The notes beneath the pieces are model-generated. The model had not been told where the DNA came from. It saw nothing but the letters and a program-made list of their open reading frames with translations, and ran no database searches. From assembly GCA_012295275.1 (NCBI GenBank), contig CM022665.1, positions 16,903,976-16,967,975 on the forward strand: 64,000 nucleotides of DNA, given 5' to 3'. Source of the DNA: Chrysomallon squamiferum (lineage: Eukaryota; Mollusca; Gastropoda; Neomphalida; Peltospiridae). The position numbers and the translations under genes were made by a program. Below are positions 11,835 through 25,670 of the stretch, piece after piece; position 1 is the first letter of the stretch; each line of letters opens with the position of its first letter.

Positions 11835-12499
11835 TTTATTTTCTGTGGAACAGTGGTTCCACACCTGTAGTCGGCGGATCCCTTGAGGTCCATGTTATTA
11901 CCAGGTGTCTGTGAACCAAGTTAAAAAAAAAAAAAAAAAAGTAAAAAGTATACATATATACATAAAAGCTGCTGTGTAAAAAAAAGGTATTATTATTCAT
12001 GATAAAGGCTGATAAAGATAAACTTTGAAAATTTCATATACATGTATCTTTAATTGCACATTAGGCTACATGTATCTCTAAAATGCGAGATGAAATTAGG
12101 AAAATGAACTTGTTGGGTGAGGTAACCCATACAGAAAGTACTGAGCCACACATCACATTCTAATAGGCCATAATACTGTTCATCAACAGCTGTTATGACA
12201 TTTCTGAACAATACTGACAGTGCTCGCTCTGTCATGACTCACCAGGCAAGTGTAGCGCCGGGCTCCTTACCTCACGCGAGTCCATCTTCAGCTACTAGAA
12301 GATCTTTTCGACCATCAATGGAAAAAGCTACTGGTAAGACAAAAACAAAAACAAACCCCGTCCTATCAACAAAATGCACTGAAATGCTGAGGGAGTTTTA
12401 AGCAAGAAGACAGAGCTTCAGTACTTTATGCATAAAACCAGATCTGTTGCATCCAAGAATTCCATCTGAAGCTTTTTTTCAGAAGTCCTACATCCTATC

Positions 12500-12935
12500 A
12501 GTAGTGTCAACCACCTTGTGTTGCAGTGGATCTGAGCTCACTGTGGTATACCTAGATGCAGGTAATGATTAGGATGGTAAGTGGGTGACATATGAAGAGA
12601 TGAACTCCCATATTAAAACTCTCTATCGACCTCACAAACTGATGACTGCTATCCTGTCATGAACAAGTCATCATTTTCCAGTTAAGAACTGGACACAACA
12701 GGTTCAACCAGCATTTGCATAAGAGGTTCTTCTTCCACATGCTCGTGTGGAAAAGCGGAACAGACAACTGAACATGTCATCCAAAACTGAATAAACTTAC
12801 AACAGCTGAGGGAGACAATCCGTGTAACTGCAAGAACTGTACAGCACAAGAAGTGATCTATCGAGAACAGCATCATTCATAGTCACTGCTGGCATTGTTG
12901 GTGTAGTCAGAAACCAAATAATAATAATAATAAAA
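12500..12935 (+). pseudogene. Decayed 3' end of a Jockey-type non-LTR retrotransposon (RNase H region)
   Basis: Reading through frameshifts and stops gives VLQWI-AHCGIP (RNase H motif, from about 12519), then QLRTGHNRFNQH (from about 12680), then CSCGKAEQTTEHVIQN (about 12741-12790) and LQQLRET. This order is typical of the C-terminal part of the ORF2 protein of Jockey-like LINEs in invertebrates. The match ends in an AAT-rich tail near 12930, as expected for a 3' terminus. In-frame stops and at least one frameshift show it is dead. Upstream sequence to about 12195 may belong to the element but is not recognisable. Confidence 0.65.
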
Positions 12936-13450
12936 ATGGTTTTGTTATTACATTTTAATAAAATTGGTTTCATAAGTAGATAGACCATTCAAAACCTGAG
13001 TTTGCAGGGAAATTCATTTAAGTCAAAATTATTATTATTATTTTTTAAAATTTTTATAAATGAAAGTGTTTAACAAACCTTTCAAACCTAATTGTATAAA
13101 CCATATCAGTCATAATTTATTAAGAAAATCTTTATTGTAAACTACATCAAGTGTATCATTATTAAAGCATGTATTTTGATTACTGGTATATTTAACTTTG
13201 CTAACATAAAGTTTGAAAGTAGACAGGGCGTTCTGTACTAAAATGTATGAAAACTATTTTTATAGCATATGAAGTATGATTCAGTTTCACGATACCAGTG
13301 AACATTATCTAATAAAGCATACATATTACAAATATTTTCAAAAGGCTTAATGTGACAAATAGGGTCTTGATTCATACAGAAATAAAAATCAGTCTACAAA
13401 TATGTTTTGATTTAATGTACAACAATGATAATGAATATTTGTCAGCTTCA

Positions 13451-13483
<33 letters not shown>

Positions 13484-14133
13484 TTTATTTCACAAATATT
13501 TTGTTCCACAAATTCTCTACCAACAAACAAAACAAAATCAAACTAGCCTTCACCAAATAATTTATTTCTGACTAGTAGCACAATTGGATCAATGAGCGAA
13601 TAAGCAAATTTAAATTCCATTACTGACAATGATTAACAGATGTGTTTATTTTTTAAATTTGTTTTTCAAATTTGCACAATTTTCTGTAAATATGCATGCA
13701 TGCATATATGTATCTCCAAAATCTCAGATAATTAACTGCACTTTTTAAAAAACAATTTGAACAGATTATTTTGTTAAACAATATCACCAATGCACACTGT
13801 ATCACTGCTTTCAGTATCAAGAATTTAGTATTTTTGAACACAGAGTGCAAATCTTTAACTGTCTGCCAGCAGCAGCAAAAATTTTCTTCTGGACAGAAAA
13901 TCACATGTGGAAATCCAGTTGTAGATCAGTGGTTGGAATATTAAATAGCACAAGAGGCAGACTGAGAACAGCAGTTGAATAACCAGAGCCAGATTTAGAA
14001 GTGGTGAGGTCATAAGCTATGGAACATTTTAATGTCTCAGTAGGACAAGAGTTAACACAGAGTAAAGTTGTGTAAACATACACAGCACTTTCAGTTGGTA
14101 AGTAAATCTGACCCTGCCTGCATCCATTCAAAG
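12936..14133. other. Gene-free interval between the retrotransposon relic and the ACTR10 segment
   Basis: AT-rich with an AAT microsatellite at about 13450-13482. Two consecutive minus-strand open frames (13653-13904 and 13901-14167) have no recognisable similarity and may be 3' flank or UTR sequence of ACTR10. No RNA genes seen. Confidence 0.4.
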
Positions 14134-14398
14134 TAAGAATTTTACAACTGATTACAGTTTGTAACACTTCAAATCAGAGGTCCAGTTTTTGTTGCCTTCT
14201 AATCTGTTAAACCTGTTTTTAACAGTTTTCTTGGTTTTTGTGAAGTCACGATTTCCAACAGCCTATTGTTGTAAGCCTAATTAATTGAAAATGTTGTTCA
14301 AAATATTTGAACAACTAAATTAAATTCAAAAACATTAAATTAGTTTGTTAAAAACTGATCATATACCCACAGGTAATCTGTTCTAATCATGTGAATAT

Positions 14399-15173
14399 TC
14401 AAATAGTGGATTGTTGGAAGGTGAGTCCATTTTCTGTTGAACCTAAGGAGATGTTACACCAGTCAGGAAGTTTTCCTGTCTTCATGTACACATCTCGTGA
14501 CAGAGACCTCATTGGCAAAATCTCCAGTGCCCCAAATATAGCACCTGTTGTTAAAAAAATAATAATAATAAATTATATATATAGACAGGCAGGTAGATAG
14601 ATTGATACAGATATGTATGTATGCTAAACTAAAGCTAAATAATAAACATTATGAACATGCTTCTACAGAGATTGTCCTAAAATATTTACTTTTAATTAAT
14701 TAATTATTTAGCAAACTTGTTATTGTTGTAATAATATATTACAAATGTTTAATGCATTAAAATGTCTTACCTCCGAGCCAGGCAGCGTAGTTTTCTTTAG
14801 CAGGTGGTTGGTGGAACCTGAACTCTTGAATAGCTAAAACATTCTTGTATTTGGGCTGACTCATGAGATCATACAGTTCTAGTCGGAGACGATGATAAAA
14901 CCCCTGCAACATCGCTGTGCCTCCCATTATGAAAATGTTCGCAGCCAGTTTGCGGCGTGTGTCTATAGGACACTGCAAAACACATTGATCCAAGTAAGTA
15001 TTGTAAATTAGAATATATATAATATATAATAAACTTAAAAAACCCCAGTGCAAATCTGAAGGTATATTTTGCAGACAATAAATATTTTTTGTATATCATT
15101 CTTTTCTAACAATAAAATAAGAATGTCAGAGGGTAATTTGGTTTTTTTAAATCTCACCAATTCATATACATTA

Positions 15174-15219
<46 letters not shown>

Positions 15220-18200
15220 TCCTAGATAATGTCACAAACAAAGGCATCCTCTTACTTCTTCCCTGTATTTATCATCAACAAAACAACTTCTCCAAGTTTA
15301 TTTAAAAAACAAATAAAATAGTACAAGCAAAAAAAAAAAAAAGATTTAAACTAAATTGATTATGACATAAAATAATAATAATTTTATAACAAAGTACTGT
15401 AAATTAATCCTTTTCTTTTACCTGTATTAGTGCATCAAGTAACAAAGTTGCCACAGATTTTTCCTCATTATCTTGTTGAAACAGAACTTCACAAACATGT
15501 TCTCTAAAAAAACAAAATCAGATATTCCATTTATTTTCATTTAATCAAATGTTTTGTTATTTCATTCAAAAAGAAACATAGAAAAAAAATTATATTACAA
15601 TACTGTCTAAAACTGATCTGATAAACTGATAAAGTTAAGTGAAAAATGAAACCTGATTTCTCCTTTTATGTTGAGCACATTACTTCCATCAAGAGGAAAA
15701 GACACATCTGGAGGTGGCTTTGGTAGCTAAAATACAGAAATATAGAAAACATTTCATAAAGGTATAAAATATGTATCTTCGTAAGTTATTTATTATTTGC
15801 AATTTTAAAAACAAAACAAAAAACATTCCCCATTCAAAAGTAAATAAATAAATTTAAAAATATAATAATAATAATAAGTAATAAAGTATATAAATAAAAA
15901 AAGAATTATAATTTTTTTTTTTTTTTTTAGACAAGGAATAAAAGGTATGCACCTCAACATTGCTATTTCCATTAATGTAAGCTTGAATTTTCTTTGCTCT
16001 CTTGAAATTTGTAACAAAGCAACACTGAACTGCAATGAAAAAATATATTTTTTAAAACAAATTAAAAATTGCCAACTGTAAAAAACAATTTTAAAAATAT
16101 AAAACAATTTGGATTTCAAATCAAGAGTAGATAATAACTTTTTTGAATGAAAACTAAATTTCAACAAATTCAACAGACAAATTGAAAATACAGTTTAATA
16201 AATTTAGAAATTAAAATTAAAAACTGGCACTATGGAATAAAGTAATGATTGGTGTTGATCTATTTAGTCATGGAATTAAACAGAAAACAATGAACACAAT
16301 GATAAAAAGTTAATAAATAAATAAATTAAAAATTAATAATAATAATAAAAGGTTTCTTATATATTACTGATACAACAGAATGAGATTTAAACAGCAAATA
16401 AATGATAGCTTAGGGATCCCTAGTTTGAAAAAGCATCACAAAATAACAGAAAATACATACACACAGCTTTACATTTATTGTTCAGTTTAGCTACAAGCCA
16501 CTCCTATATCCACATGCACATTATGACAACTCAGTATATTTGTACGGAACAAAAATCATATTGAATACCTTTTACATTCTCCAAAACGTCTTCACTGATA
16601 TCATCTGTAACATTGATAAACAAAGTTTTAAAACATTTTTAAATCACTTGTTAGGCCAACTTTAGAGTCATAAAATTAATAAATTTAAAATAAATAAATA
16701 TATAGTAATAATAATAATAATGTATGAACAACATAATAAATAAATAAATAAATAAATATTACATTATTTTGAAATCATCCCTTTCTATTATTGTTAAATT
16801 ATTATCACTCTTTAAAAATATTATAAATGATTAAAATTTGTATATTTTTCATATGCATCTATTTCTCAATAATATTAATTAAAAGCTGTGCAGTAATTAA
16901 ATAAAACATTAATATTAAATTAAAAAAAAAAAAAAAAATGTTTAAGCAAAGCTGCTGTTGTAAGAGAAATAGACATTTTCTGGAATCTTAGAAAAGTATC
17001 ACTATAAAACCTGTATTACAAAAACATAAAAAATATATATATATATATATAGTAATAATAATTAAAAATAACAGTAATAATAATAATAATAATAATTATA
17101 ATAATAATGTTATATTTTACAAAAATTAATAAATAAAACAAATAACAGACATCACAACAGACAGACAGACATACCTATCACTGATGTCAGAGTGCAGGGT
17201 TCTTCATCAGAACTTTTTACTGTTCCATGTTCTTTTAGTTTGGCCTCAATCTGACTGTAAAAAAAATAAATAATATTAAGCACATACTATTTCAAATATT
17301 TAACAAACTGCTGTGTGTGTGTGTGTGTGTTATTATTAAAGGTATTGGACTATTTATCCAGGGCCCTTATACTCATGTTTGTTTTTCCACTAGCAAGTTG
17401 TATTTCTACTGGCCTTTTAAATCAAAATTGTAATAAACTGACACAAATAATCATACACCCAACAGTTATCACACAGAAAATTATTTTAATGCCTTTGGCT
17501 GGAGTTACAGCCTTTATCGACTCCTTCTGCTTCAGTATGGCACATATTGTAAAAGTACTACACTTGTGCTTCCTAGCTATGTTGACTACATGATTTTATG
17601 CTTTAATTCAATGGACATCATCTGCTTCTTCTTCTCAGCACTGTCCTTTGCACTCACTTTCTTAGGATCCAAGGAAATTTGGCAAAATACTGCAGAAAAC
17701 ACGAGCACAACACAACAGAGATAACAGCGAGGTAACTACGTGATGTAAACAAGTGAGACACAGGATCCTGATCAGATGTTGTGTTGTTTGTTGCACCAAT
17801 TAGCAGTGGCGTATCTGAAACTTGCTCATAACTTGGATTTTGGCTCACAACTCAAAATGCAAAATCAATCAGGCAACTGTTCTTAACTTGGAAAACTCAT
17901 AAATTGGAGCACTTGTAACTGGTATTTCCAGAAACCAGATATGAGGTTCAAATCCTTTATTATTTCAGGTGTGCCGAAGTCTGGACTTTTCAATCACTGG
18001 TATTAAAATTTTATTATTATTTTACTTTTAAGATCTTTTATGAACACATTTTTGTTATTATTATTGTTGTTTTTGTTATTTTTATCAGTAGTGTGATAAT
18101 GGTTTTAGCATCAAATTTACCATTATCATCATCACAACAAGCATAAACTTTTACTAAGTAATGCCAGGTTAATATCAAATCTTACCTATGAATTGTTTTA

Positions 18201-21200
18201 CCTCCAAGAGGAATAGCCTGCCAAGCTTTAATTATAGGAATTCCATCATAAACCTACAGCTAAGGAATAATATTTTTAAAAGTTTAGCATTTGAAAAAAG
18301 ACATCAGTTTGCTGTTAGTTAATTCATTAATCATTTAATATAAAATAAATGAAATGTAGTAAAAATAATAAAACATTATAAAGTATTTACAAATAGTATT
18401 ATCTCCACATGATGCTCAAAACATAAATGAAAAATAAAACAACAACTAACGATAAGGATGAAAGTAAGTTTACAAATATGACACATAAAGTAAAACAAAC
18501 AAAATAAAACATTTTAAATTTAAATTATTATCTCTGAAGTAAGCCTCAAAAGAAATTCTAAATGAACTAATAATGAGATTAAATTTTACAAAAATGAATA
18601 AATAAAATGAATAGTTATTAATCAAAATTATTAAATATAAAAATAAACCTTTTTTTTTGTATTTGCAGCACTAGAAAAACAAAGTTATGATAAGGCTAAA
18701 AAGGATACAGGTATCACAATAGCTTCATTGTAGCCAAGATCAATTACTAAACCTGTATTCATTGCAACAGTCATTAAGCAGACCATGTGACTTGGAGCAA
18801 ACAACACAGAGGCTGACTAATGGATATAAAAAAATTACAATTAATCATACTGATTAATAAATAAATAGTAATTTAAAAACAAACATGACAAAACAAATTT
18901 AAATATTTGCTTTACATTTTATAATATTACCTTCTTTCTTCTTCAACTTTTTAAAAAGATTTTATTTTTTTTAATATTTTTTTATATGTATTTTTTCATA
19001 TTAGGATATATAATGATAAAATTACCATAATGTTATGGACTTCAGTTTTCAGTTCAGTTCAGAGGATTCATGACTAGAGATGTACAAATATTAATCCAGA
19101 GATGCATCAGGCTTAAAGTCAGCACTCTCTCCAGAGAGTTAAATATTTCTTTCTTTAGTAATAACATTCTTTATCAATCAAAATAAGCTACCTATTCAAC
19201 CACCCAGCAGTTATTTTCTACACAAGACAAAAGTAATTCATGAGTTAAGTCCTACATTAGTACACACTGTATTTAAAAATAACTTGGAGTGAATGGAGCG
19301 ACTCCAAGACAAAACTAAAAATCTGTAATACAAGTCAAACCAACCTTGTAATGGCAAAACAAAACCTTTGCCAGTGTTTCACGGAAACTGGTTGGACACA
19401 GAAGTGATTCCACAACAACAACATGTTTGTCTTTTGGAGTTATCAGCAAATGTCTGAAAACAAATACGATTTAATATAATTACAAGTCCAGTGACAATTT
19501 TAAAAGTCAATCAAAGAACTGTTAGAAAGAGGTCATTGCATTGTGAGTTTGGGCTGAATTTAGATAAATAACAGAGAGAGAGTTAGAGTGAGAGAGTGAG
19601 AGAAAGATAGAGAGAGAGATAATTTCCACAGTACAAATAATAAACAGCTACATATATTTACTTTTTATGTAAACAATAAAGGTTTTTACCGGAAATACAA
19701 ATGGTAAAAGAAATCCTTAAGATATTCAAACAGATCATCAGAATTTGCGTAATTCCATATTTTCACCATCTAAATATAAAAATAAATCAACGTTGAATGA
19801 AGGAATATTTATTCTGAACATCCAGATAAATTGTCAACAGTCATTTCATATTTAACATATATCTTTTAAATCCAATATATATACAAATTCACCATTTAAA
19901 CAGAAAATATAAGTTTTTGATCATTTAATGATTTCAAAGCACATAAGAACTGAAGAATAGACAAGTACATTAACAAGCCATTTCATAGACCACCTATCAT
20001 ATAAACCCTTAAAAGTCAAGAAATATGCATCCATTGAAGTGGTGAAAGAGATTAAACAATTATTTTTACTGAAACTGGTGCTGTAATATATTTGTTGTGC
20101 ACGTTTCTAATTGTGTGTGTTGTAAAGGTTTAATAAAATACCTTGCCAGTTTTGTTATCTTTTACTTCACTGCGTAAAATACATTTTGGAGCTGTTTCTC
20201 CTGCAAGTCCACATCTGCACAAAATAATTAAATTATGTTAACAATGTGTTGTATTTTGGAATATTAACAGTATTAAGACTGAGGGTGTAGACTTTTAATG
20301 TACTATTTTATAAGTTTTGATATGTATAGGAAATTTATATTATTCTACATTATGGACCATTATATAAACACAGAATTAAAAAATAGCAGACATTTCTACT
20401 TTACCTTTGTAAAATCAGAAAAACAACAAATTAGGTATGTGACTAAAGATGTAAGTGTGCCATTGTAGAAGGTTACTTGATTTCTGTGACATGTTTTTGC
20501 TTATCTTGAAGCGTTTTCTCTCACTTGCATTTCTGTTTTGTCATTATCTGATTATATTTATATAATTTCAAAAACAACAAATATCATGACATAGTATACA
20601 TATTCAGCTACATCACAGTATTTGTTTTTTGACATGTCACCTCTGATAAACAAAGAGAATCAACATACAAACTTACCATTTCAAAATGATCATCATTTGT
20701 CCAAGGTAAGCTTATTTGAGACATTAAATCATATACAAATTACAAAAAAGCATTTCTCTCAAAGAGTGCCAAATTTCATATAAATATTCATTGTAGGACA
20801 AAGTTAATCTGAATACCAAAATCTGTGATAAATTTGTTCTCAGCAAATGATCCGTCGCACCCAATGTCTTACAAAGTTTCGGGTTTCATATATTTTACCG
20901 AATATTTATGTGGCATAATGCAAGGAAAATGTGTCATGTGTGGTATGATGCTTCTAAACCTATCAAAAACTCTTTTTCTGATGTAATTAATACACATTGG
21001 TTCAACTGTTATGAAATGTTAGAGCTGTATAATGAAGGCATGCAGCAAATTAAAACTAATTAATGCTATTAACTAAATGGAAAAAATTAAGGTTAGTAAA
21101 ATGCTTGAATATGTAAAGGCCCCTACAATACATCAATCTTGAAAAATTATCTTGATGTATATTGGCTTAATATGAATGGAGTTTTTCAGAATTACATAAT

Positions 21201-21961
21201 TACAGTGTAAGGTACATTTGAGCTAATTAGTGCAATAAATTAATTAATATCCATGAATATTAGCAACTTGCTTAAAATACTGTACAGCTTTAGAACTCAT
21301 CAAAAGCTTCATTTTGAAATATAATGCATGTATTATTGTATACTGGATTAAAGCTATATGAGATATTCACTGTTTATGCTGCAAAATGATAGAAACGAAT
21401 CACAGATTCTCCTTAAATTATAAAGGAAAAATACCCTCGAATTTTATTCCGATAAAGATTTGGAACTTTTGTCATATCAAACAGTGTTATCGAAGAGATG
21501 TTGCTGTTTTTTTTTAATATGTAGTTTTTTGCTCTTTGTAATGATATTTAATGTTTTAGGAAAATTATATTTTTGAAAAGTTTGTCACATACCTAAACAA
21601 ATACTAAATAGTGGTAACCCGTAAAAGTTGGGCTGATATGGTCTCGATCTAAACTGCCGAATAATAATAGATATAACAATGCTTTCAAGTAAAATTATAT
21701 AACTAACTATTCTATATAAAAGCTAAAATGAGAGAGCTCAGGCATCTACCAATCTCACCCTCACTCGTTCACAATCACGATGTCACGAATGTGAATGTGA
21801 GATCGATATTGATATTCAGTCGAGATTTTCGAACATCAAACACACCAGTTTAAGATAAAAAACAAAGTGTAAAAATTAACAAACTTGGTGTATGCTGCTC
21901 CAATGTCAACTACAACGACATTCTGCTCAGCATTAAAGGTTAGTGCGTCAAATAACGGCAT
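14399..21961 (-). CDS. ACTR10: Actin-related protein 10 / Arp11, dynactin pointed-end subunit; intact copy
   Basis: Thirteen exons: 21961-21885, 20214-20142, 19769-19690, 19453-19341, 18812-18709, 18253-18186, 17254-17175, 16604-16569, 16029-15953, 15726-15653, 15503-15422, 14972-14771, 14544-14399. They join in frame to 403 codons plus TGA (human ACTR10 is 417 aa), with GT-AG sites at every junction. Arp11 caps the pointed end of the Arp1 filament in dynactin, the activator of cytoplasmic dynein. Diagnostic segments: [11 protein letters not shown] near the N-terminus (phosphate-binding loop region), [88 protein letters not shown] and KTGKLPDWC. The C-terminus is shorter than in vertebrates and ends FQQSTI. 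Intron 6 carries a truncated pogo/Tigger element. The start ATG gives MPLF, as in the human MPLY. Very sure of identity. Confidence 0.95.
15178..15218. repeat. (TA)n microsatellite in ACTR10 intron 11
   Basis: About 20 TA units within the intron between exons 11 and 12 of the intact copy; the corresponding intron of the second copy has its own TA/CA run near 25580-25670. Confidence 0.85.
17475..17930 (-). mobile_element. Truncated pogo/Tigger element A in ACTR10 intron 6
   Basis: On the minus strand it keeps the 5' end and first codons of a pogo/Tigger-type transposase ([14 protein letters not shown]-like) and part of the following helix-turn-helix region. The start codon is TTG instead of ATG. 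Only the N-terminal part is present, so it cannot encode a transposase. It lies to the left of an intron segment that is conserved in both ACTR10 copies, whereas element C lies to the right of that segment, so A and C are separate insertions. Confidence 0.65.
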
Positions 21962-22759
21962 AATTACTAAAAATCAACAAGAATTATTTGTTTTCTCTCA
22001 AACCGGAAATAACATTTGCAAACGGACGTAATCCAAATCAATGCATTATTTTCCCTTCTGACCATAAGAGCACTAACATTTTTACAGACGACGGATGTTT
22101 TATTGTCAAACGCTAGATTAAAATAAATACTATTAGTTAATATTTAAACTGTTCTTGTATATGTGTCTTATTCAGATGGAAAATATTTTAAAATGTGGCA
22201 TGATTATTTATTTTACAAATACAATTATTCTGTCATTAATTAAAATAGTTTTTCTATTTGATTAGCATATCCTGAACTGTTTATACAATAAAATATTTTT
22301 ATTTTATTATTTTTCATTATGAATCAACTTCCATTTTAATCTGGAGATGGTAAATTTGTGATAAATCTGTTTTTGGAACAAAAATTTTAATTGTCAGAAT
22401 GTATTAATAATTTTTATATTTTTGTAAAGATAAATCTTTTTATGAACATTCTTTAACTCTCAGAAAAACAATATTTGATCAAATAAGGAAGTTGTAATTT
22501 TTTAACACTTACTGAAGTTGCGAGGAAATCTTGTAAATAATATTACTGCACAATTTTCCATTCAAACCAGTCAAAAATGGAAAATAATAAATAAATAAAT
22601 ATCTTGGTAAAATGGAAACCATACAGAGTAAATAAAACAGCATGGCCTGTTGTTCACATTCATAAATGTGATGTAAATTGTATAATTATGCTCTAGTGCA
22701 GTCTTTTATTTTCACTTTCAAGAAATTTACTATCATATGAACACAGAAAGAAATTCATT

Positions 22760-22943
22760 TTTAAACAAGTTTTATTTAAAATGTAAATAGTTCAGTATTA
22801 AACAAAACAATGACAGATCTGCTATCATATCCCAAAATAAAATGAATGAAGTAATTATTTACAGATTATACATCAGCTCGTCACAGGACAAAATCACATA
22901 CCAAAACCATTTCTACATCAAGCTGTGAGTCAATGTTTAGAAC
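22760..22943 (-). repeat. Relic of the MCM5 3' tail between the two ACTR10 units
   Basis: Matches 32400-32530 (downstream of MCM5), including AAACAAGTTTTATTTAAAAT with TTTATT at 22771-22776, a minus-strand AATAAA. It marks the junction of the tandem duplication; homology to the ACTR10 3' flank begins immediately to its right. Confidence 0.7.
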
Positions 22944-24589
22944 ACAATTTTATAACTTATTACAGTTTGTCACGCTTCAAATCAGAGATCTAGTTTTTGT
23001 ATTGCCCTCTAATCTGTTAAACCTGTTTTTAACTGTTTTCTTGTTTTTTTGTGAAGTCATGGTTTCCAAAAGTCAAATAGGCTGACCAATAGCGTTGTAA
23101 ATCTGAACGAATATGTTGATAAAAATATTTAAAGTTATAAGATAAATTCAAAATGATTAAATTGTTTATCCAAGTTTATTAAATAACTGGTTGCACACCC
23201 TCAAATATTTATCTAAGATAAAAACAAAATTCAAAATAAGTTGAGGATCCAAGTCTGACACACTGCTAAACAGATACTTAAACTCACACAAGAAGAAAGC
23301 ATAAATTATTAGACTGACAAAGTGGCCAGTATATCAATTTAAAAAACAACAACCTCAAACCATCAAGTCAGTTCAAACAACATATTGTCTCATGAAATCG
23401 TAAATTAAGTTCAAAGAGATCATACATATTCATGTGTTTGACCATGAATATTCAACAGTTGAAGGTTAGTCCATTTTCTGTTGAACCTAAGGAGATGTTA
23501 CACCAGTCAGGAAGTTTTCCAGTCTTCATGTACAAATCTCGTGACAGAGACCTCATTGGCAAAATCTCCAGTGCCCCAAATATAGCACCTGTTGTTAAAA
23601 AAATAATAATAATAAATTATATATATAGACAGGCAGGTAGATAGATTGATACAGATATGTATGTATGCTAAACTAAAGCTAAATAATAAACATTATGAAC
23701 ATGCTTCTACAGAGATTGTCCTAAAATATTTACTTTTAATTAATTAATTATTTAGCAAACTTGTTATTGTTGTAATAATATATTACAAATGTTTAATGTA
23801 TTAAAATGTCTTACCTCCGAGCCAGACAGCGTAGTTTTCTTTAGCAGGTGGTTGGTGGAACCTGAACTCTTGAATAGCTAAAACATTCTTGTATTTGGGC
23901 TGACTCATGAGATCATACAGTTCCAGTCGGAGACGATGATAAAACCCCTGCAACATCGCTGTGCCTCCCATTATGAAAATGTTCGCAGCCAGTTTGCAGT
24001 GTGTGTCTACAGGACACTGCAAAACACATTGATCAAAATATTGTAAATTAGAGTATCTATATGAAAGTCTGACAAAATTCAAAAATAAATTATGTGCAAT
24101 TCAGAAAAAATATTGAAATCCCAAGAGTTCCACATTAGTTTCATTTCAAAATCAGGATGTACATAATTCTTAGATGAAATGTGTTCAAACTTTGCAAGTA
24201 AGTAGTTAAAATATGTATAATATGGGGAATAGCGTTATGAAGAACACTTGAATATTTCAAAAGATTCTATTGGAAATTTGCTGAGATCTATGCAAAAAGA
24301 GAACAAAGTTAAGCCCCCCCCAAAAAAGAGTTTAACAGCATCTTCTCAGTGCTTCCCAAATGCATCAGATCTGATCTTTTCTACATCTTAGAACTTTTAC
24401 AAAGATAAGCTATGTGTTTTCACTGTACTGTCTAACATTTTATTTGTGTAAATAGCATGCAAAACAGTTGATCAAGTTTCTTAAACAATGATGACAAATA
24501 AATAAAGAAGCATGGGTTTAGTCACATGACATGTTTTAGCCAATCATTGTTGCTTATTAAAGACTGTCTCTGCTGACAGTTTTCTGATA

Positions 24590-25280
24590 GTGTGGTCTCC
24601 TTTTCAGGCCAACAACTCATGGAAAAAGCCAAGGTCGATTTTTTGCTTTGAGTGAGCTTCAGATACACCGCTGCTAGTTGGCGCAATGAACAACATAACA
24701 TCTGATCAGCATCCCACGTCTTACTTGTTTACTTCACACGTTTTGTGCAGTATTTTGCCAAATGTCCTTTTTCTGGCCATGGATCCTAAGAAAGTGAGTG
24801 CAAAGGACAGTGCTGAAAAAAAGAAGTGGATGATTTCCATTGAATTAAAGCTTGAAAAACGAGAGGTGTGCATGTAGTTGATTTGGTTAGGCAGTATGAG
24901 TATAGCACTTTTACCACACTGAAGCTGAAGGAGTCATTAAAGGCTGTATCTCCAGCCAAAGGTTTTTAATTAATTTGTCTGATCTCCAAGATAAATACAC
25001 TTTACAAAACCAATTTATTTCTTTATTTTCTCTTTTATTATTTTTTTTTTTTTTTTTTTTTTTTACAATGTTTGTCATTTATAAATACATTTTTCTTATT
25101 TAAAAACACATTAAAAAAAAAAAAAAAAAAAAAAAATTGGGGTGGTTTTTGGGGGGCTGGAACAGATTAATGGTATTTCAATTAATTCCAGTTTGAAAAA
25201 TTTATTTGATATATGAGCAAATTGAGATACAAGCTCGGTCATGGAATGAATTAAACTCCTTGTAAGTCAAGATACCACTG
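24590..25280 (+). mobile_element. Pogo/Tigger element B in intron 11 of the second ACTR10 copy
   Basis: Plus-strand copy with ATG and [16 protein letters not shown] at about 24779, running into a stop after about 32 codons, then A/T-rich sequence. The right end reads GTAAGTCAAGATACCACTG followed by TA, matching the inverted-repeat end of element C (CAGTGGTACCTTGACTTA). Absent from the same intron of the intact copy, so inserted after the duplication or lost from unit 1. Most of the transposase is deleted. Confidence 0.7.
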
Positions 25281-25580
25281 TATTTAAAAAATATTTTGTC
25301 CCATCATGCTCTGCGAAAGTATTTAAACATATTTAAACAAACAGTTTTTCAATAAGTTATGGAAATAAAATAACACTGGTATTGCAAAATCATTTTTTTA
25401 TTGTGCAAATCACATTTATTCATGCCAAACGCAAGCTGTTTTTGAAAGCTAACTGTCAATAACTATACAATATGAAATTAACAGTTAGTGAAAATATATT
25501 TATTTTTTATTTTTTTTATTTTTTTAACTGACTGTGCATCTCCCCTTAATAGAAAGTTTGCTGATTAAATAACTGTCTAG

Positions 25581-25595
25581 ATATATATATATGTA

Positions 25596-25637
<42 letters not shown>

Positions 25638-25670
25638 TATACATATACATGCATACATACATACATACAT
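25581..25670. repeat. (TA)n/(CA)n/(CATA)n microsatellite in intron 11 of the second copy
   Basis: Interrupted TA run followed by CA and CATA repeats. Confidence 0.8.

Larger units (their letters stand above)
14134..22900 (-). repeat. Tandem duplication unit 1 (carries the intact ACTR10)
   Basis: Homology to unit 2 starts near 14134 (matching about 22944) and runs through the whole gene, its 5' flank and a tail at about 22760-22900 that matches 32400-32530. The orientation is head-to-tail. Unit lengths differ because of independent insertions. Confidence 0.8.

Noticed and set aside
13653-14167. Two adjoining minus-strand frames of 83 and 88 codons next to the ACTR10 stop
   Set aside because: Not similar to any family I know, in different frames, and more simply explained as ACTR10 3' flank.
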